Below are positions 38,184 through 50,029 of a stretch of 64,000 nt of DNA, in pieces. Position 1 is the stretch's first letter. Each line of letters opens with the position of its first letter. Source of the DNA: Metridium senile (lineage: Eukaryota > Cnidaria > Anthozoa > Actiniaria > Metridiidae); contig OX459097.1 of the NCBI GenBank assembly GCA_949775045.1, forward strand, positions 2,936,685 through 3,000,684, read 5' to 3'. The notes beneath the pieces are model-generated. The model saw only the letters and a program-made list of their open reading frames with translations. It searched no databases and was not told the DNA's origin. The position numbers were made by a program, and so were the translations under genes.

Positions 38184-39379
38184 CTCAAACACAAGTGGAA
38201 TGTTTATGCATGCAATCGATTATGTCTACGAATTTTAAAGACATCAAATGCCGATTATAACATCGTTTCGGTGTTTAAAATGCAGTTGACGGTAACACAA
38301 AGTTTAAATGTTTAGGTACATAAAATATTTGCTGTTATTCGAAGGCTATTAAGATCTTTTCATGGACTTTTACCCAAGGGACAGGTGAGTGGGATTGTCA
38401 GGAGAGTTCCACGAGGCACTTCTGATTGGTTTAATGTCAAAACCACATGACAGATGGCAGTCGTTAAGAGTAGATAATGAACACACTTTGCTTCGTCAAA
38501 ATACCGGCTAAGAAAAACATTAAAAAAAAGTGCATATTGTTGCGAGCAAAATGTTTCATGTATTATAAAAACTAACCCAAGTAAGTTTTTGTATTACATA
38601 TCACAAGAAAAGCTACTTTAATCAAAATAATTTTTAATAAAATATTTTTCATGGAAGTGCATTGTTGCGAGAAATAAATATGTTTCATGTAATATAAAAA
38701 CTAACGCAAGTAAATTTTTATATTAGATATCACAAGCAAAATATTTTTCAGATGCGCAATCTTTGTGAAGGAAAAAAAATAGAATTTTGGTTGATCTGAG
38801 ATGAGTTTTATTTATAAAGCATAAGCAGTCATAAGGATTAATTGCATATTAAAATAAGCTAGAAAATATACAGGAAAACTAATGTAAATATTTACAATTT
38901 AAAGATTGTTATAATGTTTGTTTGCTTTCTGGCTGTTTCCGCAATTTTTTTTTTTTATTTAATCGGTTATTTCAATTTGTTTATCTATATTTATTTTTTG
39001 TCAAAACAAAGTAAATTAAACGATTTGCCAAACAAACAACATTAAGAGTGCTTGGTGTTGTTGATTTTTCCCGATTTTTGCACTGATTTATGCATGTACT
39101 TTCTTTAAATCTATTTCTGTTTTAACATTAGCGATTGAAACCAAAGCTACTAGATTCATCTAAACACTATGGAAATAACCAAAGAAACTATAATAATAAA
39201 ACTCGTTTGTTGTTTGCCGATTAAAGTTAAATAGCGATAATTATAGTTAAATTAAGTAAAAGAGATTTAGGTTAGTTTTTATTTTAAATATAGAATTTTA
39301 TATAATATATCATATTCATATATTTCCTTAATTTATATTCATACACTGTATATAAATTAGAAATCTAGTATACCATTTT
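38184..39379. other. 5' flank of the CALHM-like gene; no gene recognised
   Basis: Contains a direct duplication: TGTTGCGAG..ATGTTTCATGTA near 38538 and 38663, with ACTAACCCAAGTAA / ACTAACGCAAGTAA following. No reading frame with motifs and no clear TATA box. Confidence 0.5.
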
Positions 39380-39490
39380 TATATCTTGTAACTAGTTCAC
39401 AATTCATTGATTGTAAAGCGCAATTGAGCAATTATATTGGAAATGGCGCTATATAAAAATCAATAGAGTATTGTTATTTTTATTATTTCA
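39380..39490 (+). mobile_element. LINE 3'-end remnant with GCGC hairpin
   Basis: ATTGTAAAGCGCAATTGAG, a loop, GGCGCTATATAAAAATC and a TTATTTTTATTA tail match the hairpin at the end of the LINE fragment at 55341-55600 (AAGCGCATTTGAAAAC..GCGCTATATAAATAAATG). Confidence 0.6.
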
Positions 39491-39634
39491 GTTTTCGTAT
39501 AAAATATATCAATCGGCTAAAATCTTAAACAGATATTGAATATATAATGAAAAGCTCTTTTAGGTCGAAATGTAGAACATCATTTAAAAAGGTGTTTAAT
39601 AGCCGCCGGGTGCATTATAATTGTTGTAATTATA

Positions 39635-39943
39635 TACCGGCCTATTTCAAAAATCATTGTCGCAATCAAAGCTACAGTCCTAACTCTGAAACCTGCAAAG
39701 GATGTTGGTATTTCTACTCTTGTTATCGATTAATTTATTCATAGCATATTTTGATTGTACGTGTTTGTGTTATATGAACATAAACAATTGTTGTAGTGGA
39801 AGATATGATGAAACAAATATTTCAAAAAGCGCGTTATAAATCACACATTCAGTTCATATTACCGACATCCTTTGCAGGCTTCAGGTTGTGGACTGTAACT
39901 TCGGCTGCGACAACGATGTTTGAAATAGGTGTACATGAAAAAT
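39635..39943. mobile_element. Foldback element of the CTATTTCAAAA family
   Basis: CGGCCTATTTCAAAAATCATTGTCGC on the left is mirrored by GCGACAACGATGTTTGAAATAGGTGTACA on the right. CTGCAAAGGATGT and ACATCCTTTGCAG pair inside. The outer terminus resembles the elements at 40673 and 49133. Short frames here are artefacts. Confidence 0.72.
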
Positions 39944-40621
39944 ATTTTTCAACTATTGTGAGCAGAGTTGTGTGCTAGAATATTTAACGTAGAGGAAGTG
40001 AGTGCGAGAATCCCCAACTAAGCCACTGGCTAAATACAGTGAGATGTTAAAAAAGTGATTTATTTATTTTATTAAGTAAAGATTGAAAACATTACATACA
40101 CAAAGCTTCTTATTTCTATTGATAAATAATTTTCAACACACACAAATTTTTGCCAGGTATTTCACCATAGAAGTGGCATATATTATTTTAAATACGAAAC
40201 GTCAAGTCAACATTTTTTATTTTAAATTTCATTAAATAATTAATAATTTAATAATTATACAATTTTTCTTATTATTTTAGTGTAACATTATTTATATTTC
40301 TACCTATTTATTAAAAACACTTTATATATAATACAAGTATGGCAGGTAAGAACTTTTGAAATTCAAAAAACTTCTAAGATACAAAAATAATAACATTCAT
40401 AACAAACAAATATACAATGAAAAAGTTATCTTTGATTGTAAATAATCTCTACAACACATTATGTTTCAAGTTATAAAATACAAATTTTGTCAAAAAAAAA
40501 AAGTAAATAATTTGTGTGCATACATGATGGTGGGAAGTCCTCCCACTCATTCTCTGCCATTCCTACACTGAATAGTGTTCAAAGTGCACTATATGTTAAA
40601 TAGTATTATTTAATTGATTTA

Positions 40622-40971
40622 TATAGAGTGGTTTTCATTGACCCGTGAAACACACTTTAGTGTATTACTCTTTATACACCTATTTCAAAAAACGTTGTCA
40701 GAAGGAGATCTGCAATCTGCAATCTGAGACTGAAATGAATTCAGGAAAATTGCATACTGCAAAAACCAGGCCTGGCCCTGTTTTTTTTGCGCTTAGCGCC
40801 TTAATTCAGATTTATATTTACTGTTGCCATATCCGAAGCCAGTAAGTGCACGCAATGAGAAAAAACTGCCTTACCCCAGAACTCATTTCGGTCTCAGATT
40901 GCAGTTTCAGATCTCCTTCTGACAACGTTTTTTGAAATAAGTGTACACGGGTTAATGAAAACCACTCTATA
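40622..40971. mobile_element. TATAGAGTGGTTTTCATTGA MITE, copy A, with nested element
   Basis: TATAGAGTGGTTTTCATTGA at the left is mirrored by TTAATGAAAACCACTCTATA at the right. The equivalent element in copy B is 56466-56754. Here it carries the foldback 40673-40947. Confidence 0.85.
40673..40947. mobile_element. Foldback nested in the MITE at 40622-40971
   Basis: TATACACCTATTTCAAAAAA and CGTTGTCAGAAGGAGATCTG form the left arm, mirrored at the right (CAGATCTCCTTCTGACAACG, TTTTTTGAAATAAGTGTACA). Absent from copy B, so it inserted after the segmental duplication or was lost there. Confidence 0.85.
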
Positions 40972-41549
40972 ATTTTATAACTATAAATAGTATAATAACA
41001 GTACAAATACAGTTCAGATTTGATATATACACCCAATTGAATAAAGGTTGTCGACTACAAAAAATATACATCATAAACCATAGAAGTCGAGACCGCAATG
41101 GCTGGTGGGATATTACTTAATTTATAACAAGTTCTCAAAATTAGGTTCTCTGAACACAATATTGACATGATTATTCAGTAATTGTGCCTATCAAGACATT
41201 GACATGCGATTGTAATATCACTTCCCATAATTCCTCTTGGGCTCAGCTTCTATGATCTAGGTTTTAAACACTGCAACCTTTGTACAATTCGGTGTACATG
41301 TGTACAAAGTTAGTTTCAAGTTCTTGCAAGATCTAAAGTGATATTTTGCATTTCAGTTCAATTACAAGTATTTGAAAAGTATACAACAGGTTTAAAAACG
41401 TTATATATAACATAAAGAGATGAAAACTCTGATGATAAAAACACTCCCTCTAAATAAAGAAATGATTTTTAACATAGTTATCCAAAAAGCTATAAGAATA
41501 CCTAGATCTATGAGAAAATGTTTATAAAATAGCTAGGTGCATGCTCTAG

Positions 41550-42010
41550 ATAGGAGATGTGTTTTGAAAACAAAAATGATCCTGCCATTTTATTGCTTTC
41601 ATAATACATCCCCCTATAATCTTAAACTATCTATTATTAATAATAAACACTTATTTGAAAATAGTTAAAAAGGGTGCACTCTAAAATAGTAGGAGATGTG
41701 TTTTGAAAACAAAAAATGTTCCTGCCATTTTATTGCTTTGATAATACATCCCCCTATAATCTTAAACTGCCTATTATTAACAATAGACACTTCTTTGAAA
41801 ATAGTAAAATAGGGTGCACTCTAAATTACATGTAGTAGGAGTGTCTTGAAAACAAAGAATGATCCTGCCATTTTATTGCTTTCATTAATACATCCCCCAG
41901 CTATAATCTCAAACTGTCTATTATTATTTTAAAAACGTAGTTGAAAAATATAGTAAAATAGGGTGCTCTCTAAATTAGTAGGCAATGTATTTTGAAAACA
42001 AATTATAATG
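41550..42010. repeat. ~140-bp tandem repeat, about 3.5 copies, copy A only
   Basis: Units start with TAGGAGATGTGTTTTGAAAA or variants near 41553, 41691, 41836 and 41980. Each contains CCTGCCATTTTATTGCTTT, ATACATCCCCCTATAATCT and AGGGTGCACTCTAAA. The corresponding place in copy B (about 57270) lacks the array. Confidence 0.9.
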
Positions 42011-42449
42011 ATCCTGCCATTATATATATTGCTTTCATAATATATCCAATGCATGCATTACCCATAAGTCAATGAAATAAGTGTTCATGGTTCAAGTGTT
42101 CTCAATGTAACATGTCTTAACTTTTCACAGCTTTTTCAGATTATTACTATGTATAATTAACATCTCCAGCATCCAAATTATAACCATGTACATCAAGTAT
42201 TTTCTGAATAACATAGAAACTAATCCTGCCAAATGTGCAAACTCTTGTTTCATATGTATTAGCCAATGATAACATTATACTTATGATAACATTATACTTC
42301 GTTGACCAATTAAATATCAATTAAATATCTATTGGAATGTAATGTCATCACAACATATATCAACATAAATTCATGTGATTGCTTAGCAACATTTAAAAAA
42401 TGGTGGATTTTTTTCTTTTTTGAATTTGTTTTGTGATCTCCAGGTGGAA

Positions 42450-42880
42450 AAGTATGTAAAGGTACGACACACATTTCTAGTCTAGTTGGATGTCCAGCAA
42501 AACTAATTTCTAGAATGCAATGTTGGTGTGTTTGCCTATTGTTGCTTGTTGTGCATATATACTTTAGTCTCTAGCTAGCTTAAAACAAAAAATTAAAAAC
42601 CTCTTAAAAACAATTCTAGGATTTCCAGTAAACAAATGACAAACAATTCTAGTCTAGTTGGATGTCCAGCATTTATCAACTAATTTCTAGAATGCAATTT
42701 TGGTGTGTTTGCTAATGTAGTTTGCTGTACTACAAGCTCTAGCTAAACAAAAAATTGAAAACCTCTCAAAAACAGATGAGGGTGTCCATTAAGAAACTGA
42801 CAAATGTTTCTAGTCGAGTTGGATGTCCAGCATTTATAAACTAGCTTCTTCTAGAATGTAAATTTGGCTGAAGTAGAAAA
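42450..42880. repeat. ~165-bp imperfect tandem repeat downstream of receptor A
   Basis: TTTCTAGTCTAGTTGGATGT followed by CCAGCA.TT and CTAATTTCTAGAATGCAA recurs near 42472, 42648 and 42808. Homologous repeats sit at 57505-58010 in copy B, with one more unit. Confidence 0.85.
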
Positions 42881-43080
42881 CATATCATATGTTTATCAGC
42901 TAGGACATGTAAAGAATGAAAATATGAAAATGTGTGACACTAAATTCATTGAAAATTCTAGTCCTTTCACAGCCACCAACCAAAAATATCAAGGGTGCAA
43001 ACTATTTTAGTTTTGATTGACGGTAGCTGCTGTCAGTTTGCTGTCAATTCAATGTGTTATGAGTGATCAGAGGAAGCATC

Positions 43081-46000
43081 TTACTTGTCCAGCCATGATT
43101 CCACTAGTTCAATGGCCTTATCAACTCGTGGATTCTGGTGACTCTGTGAGATATTTCCTCTAATGTCTTTCAACATTTTAAGAAAACAATCTACACTTAT
43201 ATTATACTGATTCAACAGTTTGTCTGTTGGATTGTCTCCCAACTTTTCAACATCAGATGTTGCCATACCAAGCTCATTGCCTAACATGCGATGGTCTTGA
43301 AAAAACACATCCAGTTGGTCAAGTAATTCACAGATCTTGTCATATAGCCATTTGGGAATATGAATTACTAGCATGTTGAGTCTCTCTTGATGTGGATTAC
43401 CAATATCCTGCGGTTCAGTCTGTTCCACATCCAGTGACATTGGAACATTAATATCTCTACCCAACACATCTTAATAGAAGATATCAAAGGTAAATTTAAT
43501 ATCATGCCACTATTCAGTGCTCACTAATGATAAACAATCATAATTTACTGGTTATTATTAATTAATTATCAATTAATTATAATAATTACACTTAGTATTA
43601 CTAATGCTTATTATTATTACTGGTGCAGTAGTCCACAGGGTACCCCTCTTGATAGGAGATTTATTTCAAAAGAATCCACTTCACAGACCTGCTAGATTAT
43701 TATATTTAGCAGGCAAACATGTATGGCATCATTGCTACATCATTATATAACATATGTTGTAATTCAAACTGGTTATACAGGTTTAAAACCAGTCAATTTA
43801 TCCATCTAAAGTTCTGGACGAGTTTAAGTAGCTCATGCCGAGGCTTCTTTTCCTTTTCTTCTAGAAGGGGAAAATAAAGAGAGCTCCAGATTTGACAAGC
43901 AGGGAACTGAGATAAATTGAATTCAGCTAATAAATATTTTTAAAGTGCATATCTCACCATGAACCTGTTTTAATCATAATACTAAACACTGGTCATTATT
44001 ACACACCAAATGTACATTTAACTTTGTGTAAACAACAAGTATAATTATGATGTGTCTTTTTAATACTGTTTGTGTGAGCTAGCCTAATAAAGTTTGTATA
44101 TTTAATGAAGTCTGGTATGAATGCAGATATATGCACTTTAACTAATATTATAATCATTATGCTATATTCATGACAAATTGTATATAAAACATTGTAATGG
44201 AATCTTCAAAGAAGAAAAATGTTTTAAATCCTGAATAAACTGAAACTTACATGGCTCAGGAGAAATGTCTACAACTGAAGTAGAAGTATGTGCTGCAAGA
44301 AAAAAGTGTATTATCATATATAAGTAAAATTATTGAAAATTGTTTGCTACTAATAAACTTGTACATGTAAAAAAAAAACATTTAAAAATGGGATGCATGC
44401 AGTAGAACAGTGTTACTAGTAGTAATTTGAAATGAAACATCATTTTCATTTATTAGTGTATATATGGGGAGGGAGGGTCGGCAAAATCACCTGTTGTCTT
44501 TTCCAAATATAATTATTATGCAACCCCCCCCCCCTTTTCTGGTTTGCCAAGTTTATTACAAAAGCTGCATAAAATTAGTAACAACCCCCCCCCCCCCCAT
44601 ATAGCTTCTGAAAATAACATGACACCCCCTTAATATTGCCAACCCCCTCCTCCCGCACCAATCCACTAATATATGAAAGCCCCCTAATATCAAATAATTA
44701 AAATAATAATACTATATTCATGACAATGTAAATAAAACTTTGTAATGGAACCTTCAAAGTAGAAAATGTTTTAAGGAGCATTAAATTTTGAACACCCTCA
44801 TGAGAAGATAAGAGTAAAATATGGCCTGAACCCAGGTGGAAGTAATGTAGATGTGAACATAATGATCGCCCACATTGATAGGTGAAACATTAAACCAATA
44901 ATTAATAATTTACCTTGAATGGGTTCTACATTGATTGGATTAGGGATGTTTGCAGGTCTGTCTAATGATGACCCAGATGTCTTTATGCCTTGGTTTGTTG
45001 CTGCTGTTAAAACAGAAGCAAACAGTTGAAATAGGAAATGTAAATATTATAGTAGAACATAATATTATAAAATTGCATTGTAGCCAGCATATGAACTACT
45101 AATAAGTACATGTACAAAAAAAAACATTTAAAAATGGGATGTATGCAGTAGAACAGTGTTACTAGTAGTAATTTGAAATTAAACATTATTGTACACACCC
45201 TTATCTAAATCAAACTAAGAATGTCTAGTTTGGTACAGGAATCAGTTTTTTAATTCATATTTTAACTGACCACTACATCAAAATTATTAACATTTTAAAT
45301 TCTTGAGAAGTTATGAAAATTTCAAGTTTGAAAAATACCACGAGGCTAGCAAGGAAACAGTTAATTCACTGAACACATACAAATCTCTGTAATTTTGATT
45401 CCAAATAGCTTCACTTGAATTATATTTATAACAAGAACACCTTCCAAAATTATATATTTCTGCTTGCTCTTTCTGATGGCCGTGCTTATTTTTTAAGATG
45501 AGGTTTTTATTTTTGAAGGGCATTCGGTCAATTGTATTATAATATTGTAATTATAATAAGAAAAAAAAAGTAAGAGAGCAGGAAAATGGACATAATTTAA
45601 TATTATAGTAATTAATGCTTAAGAGTGACTGTCAGTAGAAATTGAGAATCCGCCGACAGTTGTGAACAATTCAATTCCCTTATAATTTGTCCAAAAGACT
45701 CTTTTCAAAAAAAATAGTTAGAGGTTTGTCCGATTTCTATTTTTGAAGAAATCGAGAAAAGTTGAAATTCCCGTCCGAGACTGTCTGGCGGCCTTGAAAA
45801 CTCGTCCAAAATAGTTCATTTTTGATCGGCACGTACAAACTATTGGAATAATACATGTATATGAACGTAGAAAATTAGTATGTTATTTAACAGTGTTGTG
45901 TCTATCGTTGGAGTTAATTTGAGCTACAAAGATTTATTATTTCATTTTGTTCTATTTAAATGAAAATATCGCATTTTAGCCATCGGAGAAATCATCGAAT

Positions 46001-49000
46001 TTTGGTCAAGTTCTATGCAATAGTTCTCAAAGGCCATACATCATTTTTTTTTTAAATATAACAATTTCCACTGAGAGCCCAACTATTATAGTTGGTCTCT
46101 GCCCAATATCTAAGCTAAGAGTCTTTTGGACAAATTATAAGGGAATTGAATTTTTCACAACTGTCGGCGGATTCTCAATTTTTACTGACAGTCACTTTTA
46201 AGCATTGAAGAGCAGGATTAACATACATTTTTGAGCCTGCCCACCAAGAATATAAGATATATATATGAAAATACTTACAAGGATCAGTAAAAATTTCAAC
46301 ATCTGACGTATGCACTGCAACAAAAACAACAATTTCTTAATGTTAAATTATTGAAATATATAATTTTTTACTTTTTTATTTGCAGTTCATTTTACCCAGC
46401 AAACAATTGCAATAGCAGTGTTTTTAAAGTGATATCCAAATATTCAAGTTGTGGCTTTCAGGCAATAAAAAAAAGTTCAACTTGAATCCATTGTTGAAAT
46501 CATTTGCATGTAACTGTGTAATATCAGCTATTATTTCACACTTGACAAGGTTTTCTTTGTTATTCATAGGGATGTATCTCCGATATAAACCCCTTATTAT
46601 ACCAATTCAAGGTTTATATCTAGATATAGCCCTGGTCTATATCCAGCTATAACCCTTGCATTTATAATTCCTAGTACAGATATTACCCTCCCCCTAAACA
46701 TTAGACTTAGAAATAATTTACTAGATAAAATGTTTTGGCGAAAAAAAGTCTTTGAGTACCAATGCCAGGATTCGAACCGAAAACCTCTGCATTGCTGCAA
46801 CTGCGCTTTAAGCCATTATACTATTGAATCAACTGATGTAAAGCTAACACCAAAAACTCCTTTAATGTCATCAAGTTCGTTAGCATTCCTCTCAATAGAA
46901 TTGAAAAGCGATTGTTTAATATTTCCTTGTGCATGGGAATTCATTGACAAAAAACACTTAAATATGAACAGATTATTGATATCTTTTGGGATTGCTTTTA
47001 TTTTTTTTTATACGATCAAAATCATTGTTTTCTTCATCATCACTTCAAAAAATATAAGGCACCATGACCAAAGACCACAAAAGAGTCCTGTCAGATCTCA
47101 GCCAAATGGTTTAAATTGTCAATAGAGAAACTTCAATGGAAAACTGTTGTATTCTAGTGAGAAAAATAATAAACACCATACATTCCACCTTATTCATTAG
47201 TTTCCATGGTTTGAGTATTTTAGTCTTTTAATTAAGGAATGAAAACTAAGATAGCTTAACCTCCTTCAATTGTGCTCTATCAATAACTTTTTAATTTAAA
47301 CATGCACCAAACAGGTTCACTGCACATCTTCTATTCATATCATTTCTTTTATCAATTACGACTCCCAATAGACATTTAATGAGTGAGAATTCAAAAGTTG
47401 TTCTTCTATTTCTTAACTCAAATCATGTGTCTTTGTTAGAATAGGATTAAAATCATTGTTTTATTGTGAGAAAACCTTCTCAACTGTGAAATAAATTAGT
47501 TACATCCCGCGAATGTCCGGCTATAAGCCTATGTATCCCTTGGGCCTGCGGCCCGTGGGATATATATGGCTTATAGCCTCCATTCTCGGTATGTAACTCT
47601 TACTTTATATATATACAACCCTTTATAAACATTACAACTATTTCAAAGAAAGATTGTCATAAAAGAGAATGGCAAATTGTCACCACATGTGGTGCAGGTT
47701 TGAGTTTCGGCTTCTATAAAAAGCTAACATTGATTGGTTAATTAGACAATGCAAATGGAATGTAGTTGAGCATGCTTTCGAAGGGAAGTGGGAAAATCGC
47801 ACTAAGAGTGCATGTGCAGGAGGCTAAAATTATTTATGCGAGTTGAGTTTGTTTAATGTAATGTTCTCTCCTATGCCTTGAGGGTTTTGTTGTTCTCCAA
47901 TTTTCTTCCCTCCACAAAAACAACATGTGAGCAGTATTGTGTGCTAAAATACTTAATGTAGGGGTAGTGACTAGTGTGAGTGTGTCAGATACTTCAATAT
48001 GGGCCACCAAGCAGGATTCGGCAACATCGGATCCCCCTGTATCTCGAAATATAATAATAATTTCATTTTTATCACTGACAATATTAATTATTAAGAATGT
48101 ATTATTCTATCACAGTAACATCACAACCACCATCATAGTAACCCATCATGACATTGACATATCATTATCATAATTATTAGCAACAAAATAATAATTTGAT
48201 AATCAGTGACAAGCCCTTACCATAACGAACAACAGAATTGTTCTCAGGAGGGTGATTGTGTTGCCTCCAATGGCATAGATTTTTTAGCCATAAGAAATTT
48301 GTTTTTGAGCAAAGTATGCCTGCAGCTATAGCAATAGCCGCCAACACAAATACTGACACTATGGAGACAACTGCAACCTTCCCACTGTTTGACTTGATGT
48401 GCTTTCCCTCAGCATTAACTGGAGTGTCAGTAAATGTGATGATTGTTGTTGAAGTACAATTTTTGCTGGTTTCTTGTGAACATCTTTTATGCATTGAAAC
48501 TGTTCCCACAATACAATCTGGTGGCTGAACATCATGTCTATCTCTGCAACATTGACTGCAAGGCAAACATGTGGAATTGTTTCTGTAAAAACCATCCTTG
48601 CACTTGCCTGAGCAATTCATTGTATCTTTGTCTATTATACACTGTCCAGTTGATATCTCATTTTCCTGGCAGGTGTTGCAATTCTGGCACTGGCTGTAAT
48701 CGTTTTTATCTGAAAAGGTCTTTGCTGGAATACAACTTTGGCAGCTAGTTTTTGTTCCATATGGATATATTTTACCAGGAATGAATTTGAAATTAAGACC
48801 CATTCCATGAGGACATTTCTTCAATAGCCTGCAAATAATTTGACCTGAACCATCGCGTATGGCTATGTCATCGTCATTCTTACATGGATTAGCCTCTGAT
48901 GTAGCTGGAATGCCAAGACAAAAACCAAGAAAAGAACACACACCCTGGTAAATAAAATGAGAACATTATTTTTTTACCACATCAGTAATATATAGGTGGT

Positions 49001-50029
49001 AACTTATTAGGCAACTGGAAAGGCATAACAAATGCACATTTAGTTTCTGAACTGATCCTTTGATTCACAAGTTAATACTAATTTTGGTAATTAAAATTAC
49101 TTAAGGTTGTATAGTTTATTATTATTGATAGGTATACACCTATTTCAATTAACGTTGTCCATCTGGAATGGTTGATCTGAGACCGATAGGGATTGTGGGA
49201 GTTCATTAAATTTCAAATACATTGTTTTATTTATGCTTGAATGGTGCTGAATTACAGATAACAGTATTTCAGAAGTAATAATGAATATTCAAGCATAATT
49301 ATAATAGTGCATTTGCAGTTTAACGAGCTCCCACAATTCCTATCGGTCTCAGATCAACCATTCCAGGGGCCAGTTGTACGAAGGGTGGATAAAGTTATCC
49401 ACTGATAAAAGTTATCTACTGCATAGGTTTTTTATAGATTTTATCCGCTGGATAAGGATTCATCCGGTGGATAGCGCTATTCACCCTTCGTACAACCGGC
49501 CCCAGATGGACAACGTTAATTGAATTAGGTGTATACAGAAATGTGACAAGTTATATCTAAAATCACACTATATTACCATCTTGTTAAGGTATGCTTGATC
49601 TACATCTAAATATCAAGGGTCATTTAATACAAAGCAGGTTACCCATTTAAAATTGCAGGGAAAACTTCAAAGTGCAAATTGGTCGAACAAACACACGAAA
49701 CTGTTTGTACATAATACAAAATATAGCCCTTACTTCGTCAAAATTATTGTACACTATTTTCGACAACTATAAGTACATTTTAAATCAAATCGGTCAAAAT
49801 TTTATGGATTGGTTTGCTTTACTAGTCATATTAGTTTTCTCACTGATGTCAAAAAGTCTAAATTATGTCACCTGTAAAGCTGTGTTTAAACATTAAATAT
49901 TTGCCCTATCAAATGTATAAACTGATATTGATATAATCCCCAATTATGTTGTATTTTTAGGCTGAATAAATCGACAGATAAAGAACTTACCAAGACTACG
50001 ATGAAAGGTTTTACGTTTATATTCTTCAT
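43081..50029 (-). CDS. TNF-receptor-like death receptor, 6 exons, complete
   Basis: Exons 50029-49991, 48944-48221, 46314-46279, 45003-44914, 44292-44251 and 43469-43081 all have GT/AG borders and join in frame to 439 residues. The first junction is phase 0 and completes a signal peptide (MKNINVKPFIVVL then GVCSFLGFCLGIP). Residues 34-176 are cysteine-rich repeats of TNFR type (CPHGMG, CQSCIPAKTFS, CQNCNTCQ, CLPCSQCC). Residues about 203-225 are one membrane helix. The next four junctions are phase 1 and link a Ser/Thr/Pro-rich cytosolic linker (255-345) to a death domain (about 346-438: IPKWLYDKICELL, ELGMA, NPTDKLL, AIELVESWL). Such receptors are known to recruit death-domain adaptors for apoptosis or NF-kB signalling; ligand unknown. 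NNST and NCT are possible glycosylation sites. An in-frame ATG upstream (50125) would bury the signal peptide, so 50029 is preferred. The acceptor of exon 4 could also be three bases later. Confidence 0.9.
44520..44660. repeat. Poly-C tracts in intron 4
   Basis: Runs of 12 or more C occur at about 44524 and 44585, with further C-rich words to 44655. Comparable G runs (complement on the other side of the unit) occur at 60012, 61800 and 63706 in the copy B array. Confidence 0.85.
45623..46197. mobile_element. ~575-bp foldback in receptor intron 3, TTAA-flanked
   Basis: GAGTGACTGTCAGTAGAAAT and about 60 further bases (GAATCCGCCGACAGTTGTGA, CCCTTATAATTTGTCCAAAA) are mirrored at 46115-46197. TTAA occurs at both borders (45619-45622 and 46198-46201), as for piggyBac-type insertions. 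Flanking AATGC/GCATT is also inverted, so the true end may be a few bases further out. No transposase frame. Confidence 0.75.
46570..46840 (-). mobile_element. tRNA-derived SINE-like element in receptor intron 2
   Basis: On the minus strand, TAGTATAATGG (box A-like) is followed 40-50 bases on by GGTTCGAATCC (perfect box B), the internal promoter of tRNA genes and tRNA-derived SINEs. The acceptor and anticodon stems do not pair, so it is not a functional tRNA. A body with repeated TATATC words and a T-rich end follows. No second copy seen in the window. Confidence 0.5.
47498..47599. mobile_element. ~100-bp hairpin MITE in receptor intron 2
   Basis: AGTTACATCCCGCGAATG, GGCTATAAGCC and ATGTATCCCTTGGGCC fold onto GGCCCGTGGGATATATATGG, GGCTTATAGCC and CATTCTCGGTATGTAACT, with a three-base loop. 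Confidence 0.75.
49133..49536. mobile_element. Foldback in receptor intron 1, interrupted by a second MITE
   Basis: TATACACCTATTTCAATTAA, CGTTGTCCATCTGGAATGGT and TGATCTGAGACCGATAGGGA form the left arm and are mirrored on the right. The right arm is split by 49366-49503. Same family as 27003 and 40673. Confidence 0.85.
49366..49503. mobile_element. GGGGCCGGTTGTACGAAGGG MITE, copy 2 (nested)
   Basis: Opposite in orientation to 26472-26609, with the same termini and interior. It interrupts the host foldback between ATTCCA and AGATGG. Confidence 0.88.

Larger units (their letters stand above)
40107..43790. repeat. Segmental duplication, copy A (contains receptor exon 6)
   Basis: This stretch aligns block by block with 55965-59085: CTTCTTATTT..GATAAATAATTTTCAACA, the CACTCTATA element, ACCCAATTGAATAAAGGTTG, GTACATGTGTACAAAGTTAG, the TCTAGTCTAGTTGGATGTCC repeats, the death-domain exon and TGGTGCAGTA..CCACAGGGTACCCCTCTTG. 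The copies differ by insertions of MITEs and by a tandem array at 41550-42010 found only here. Confidence 0.92.
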
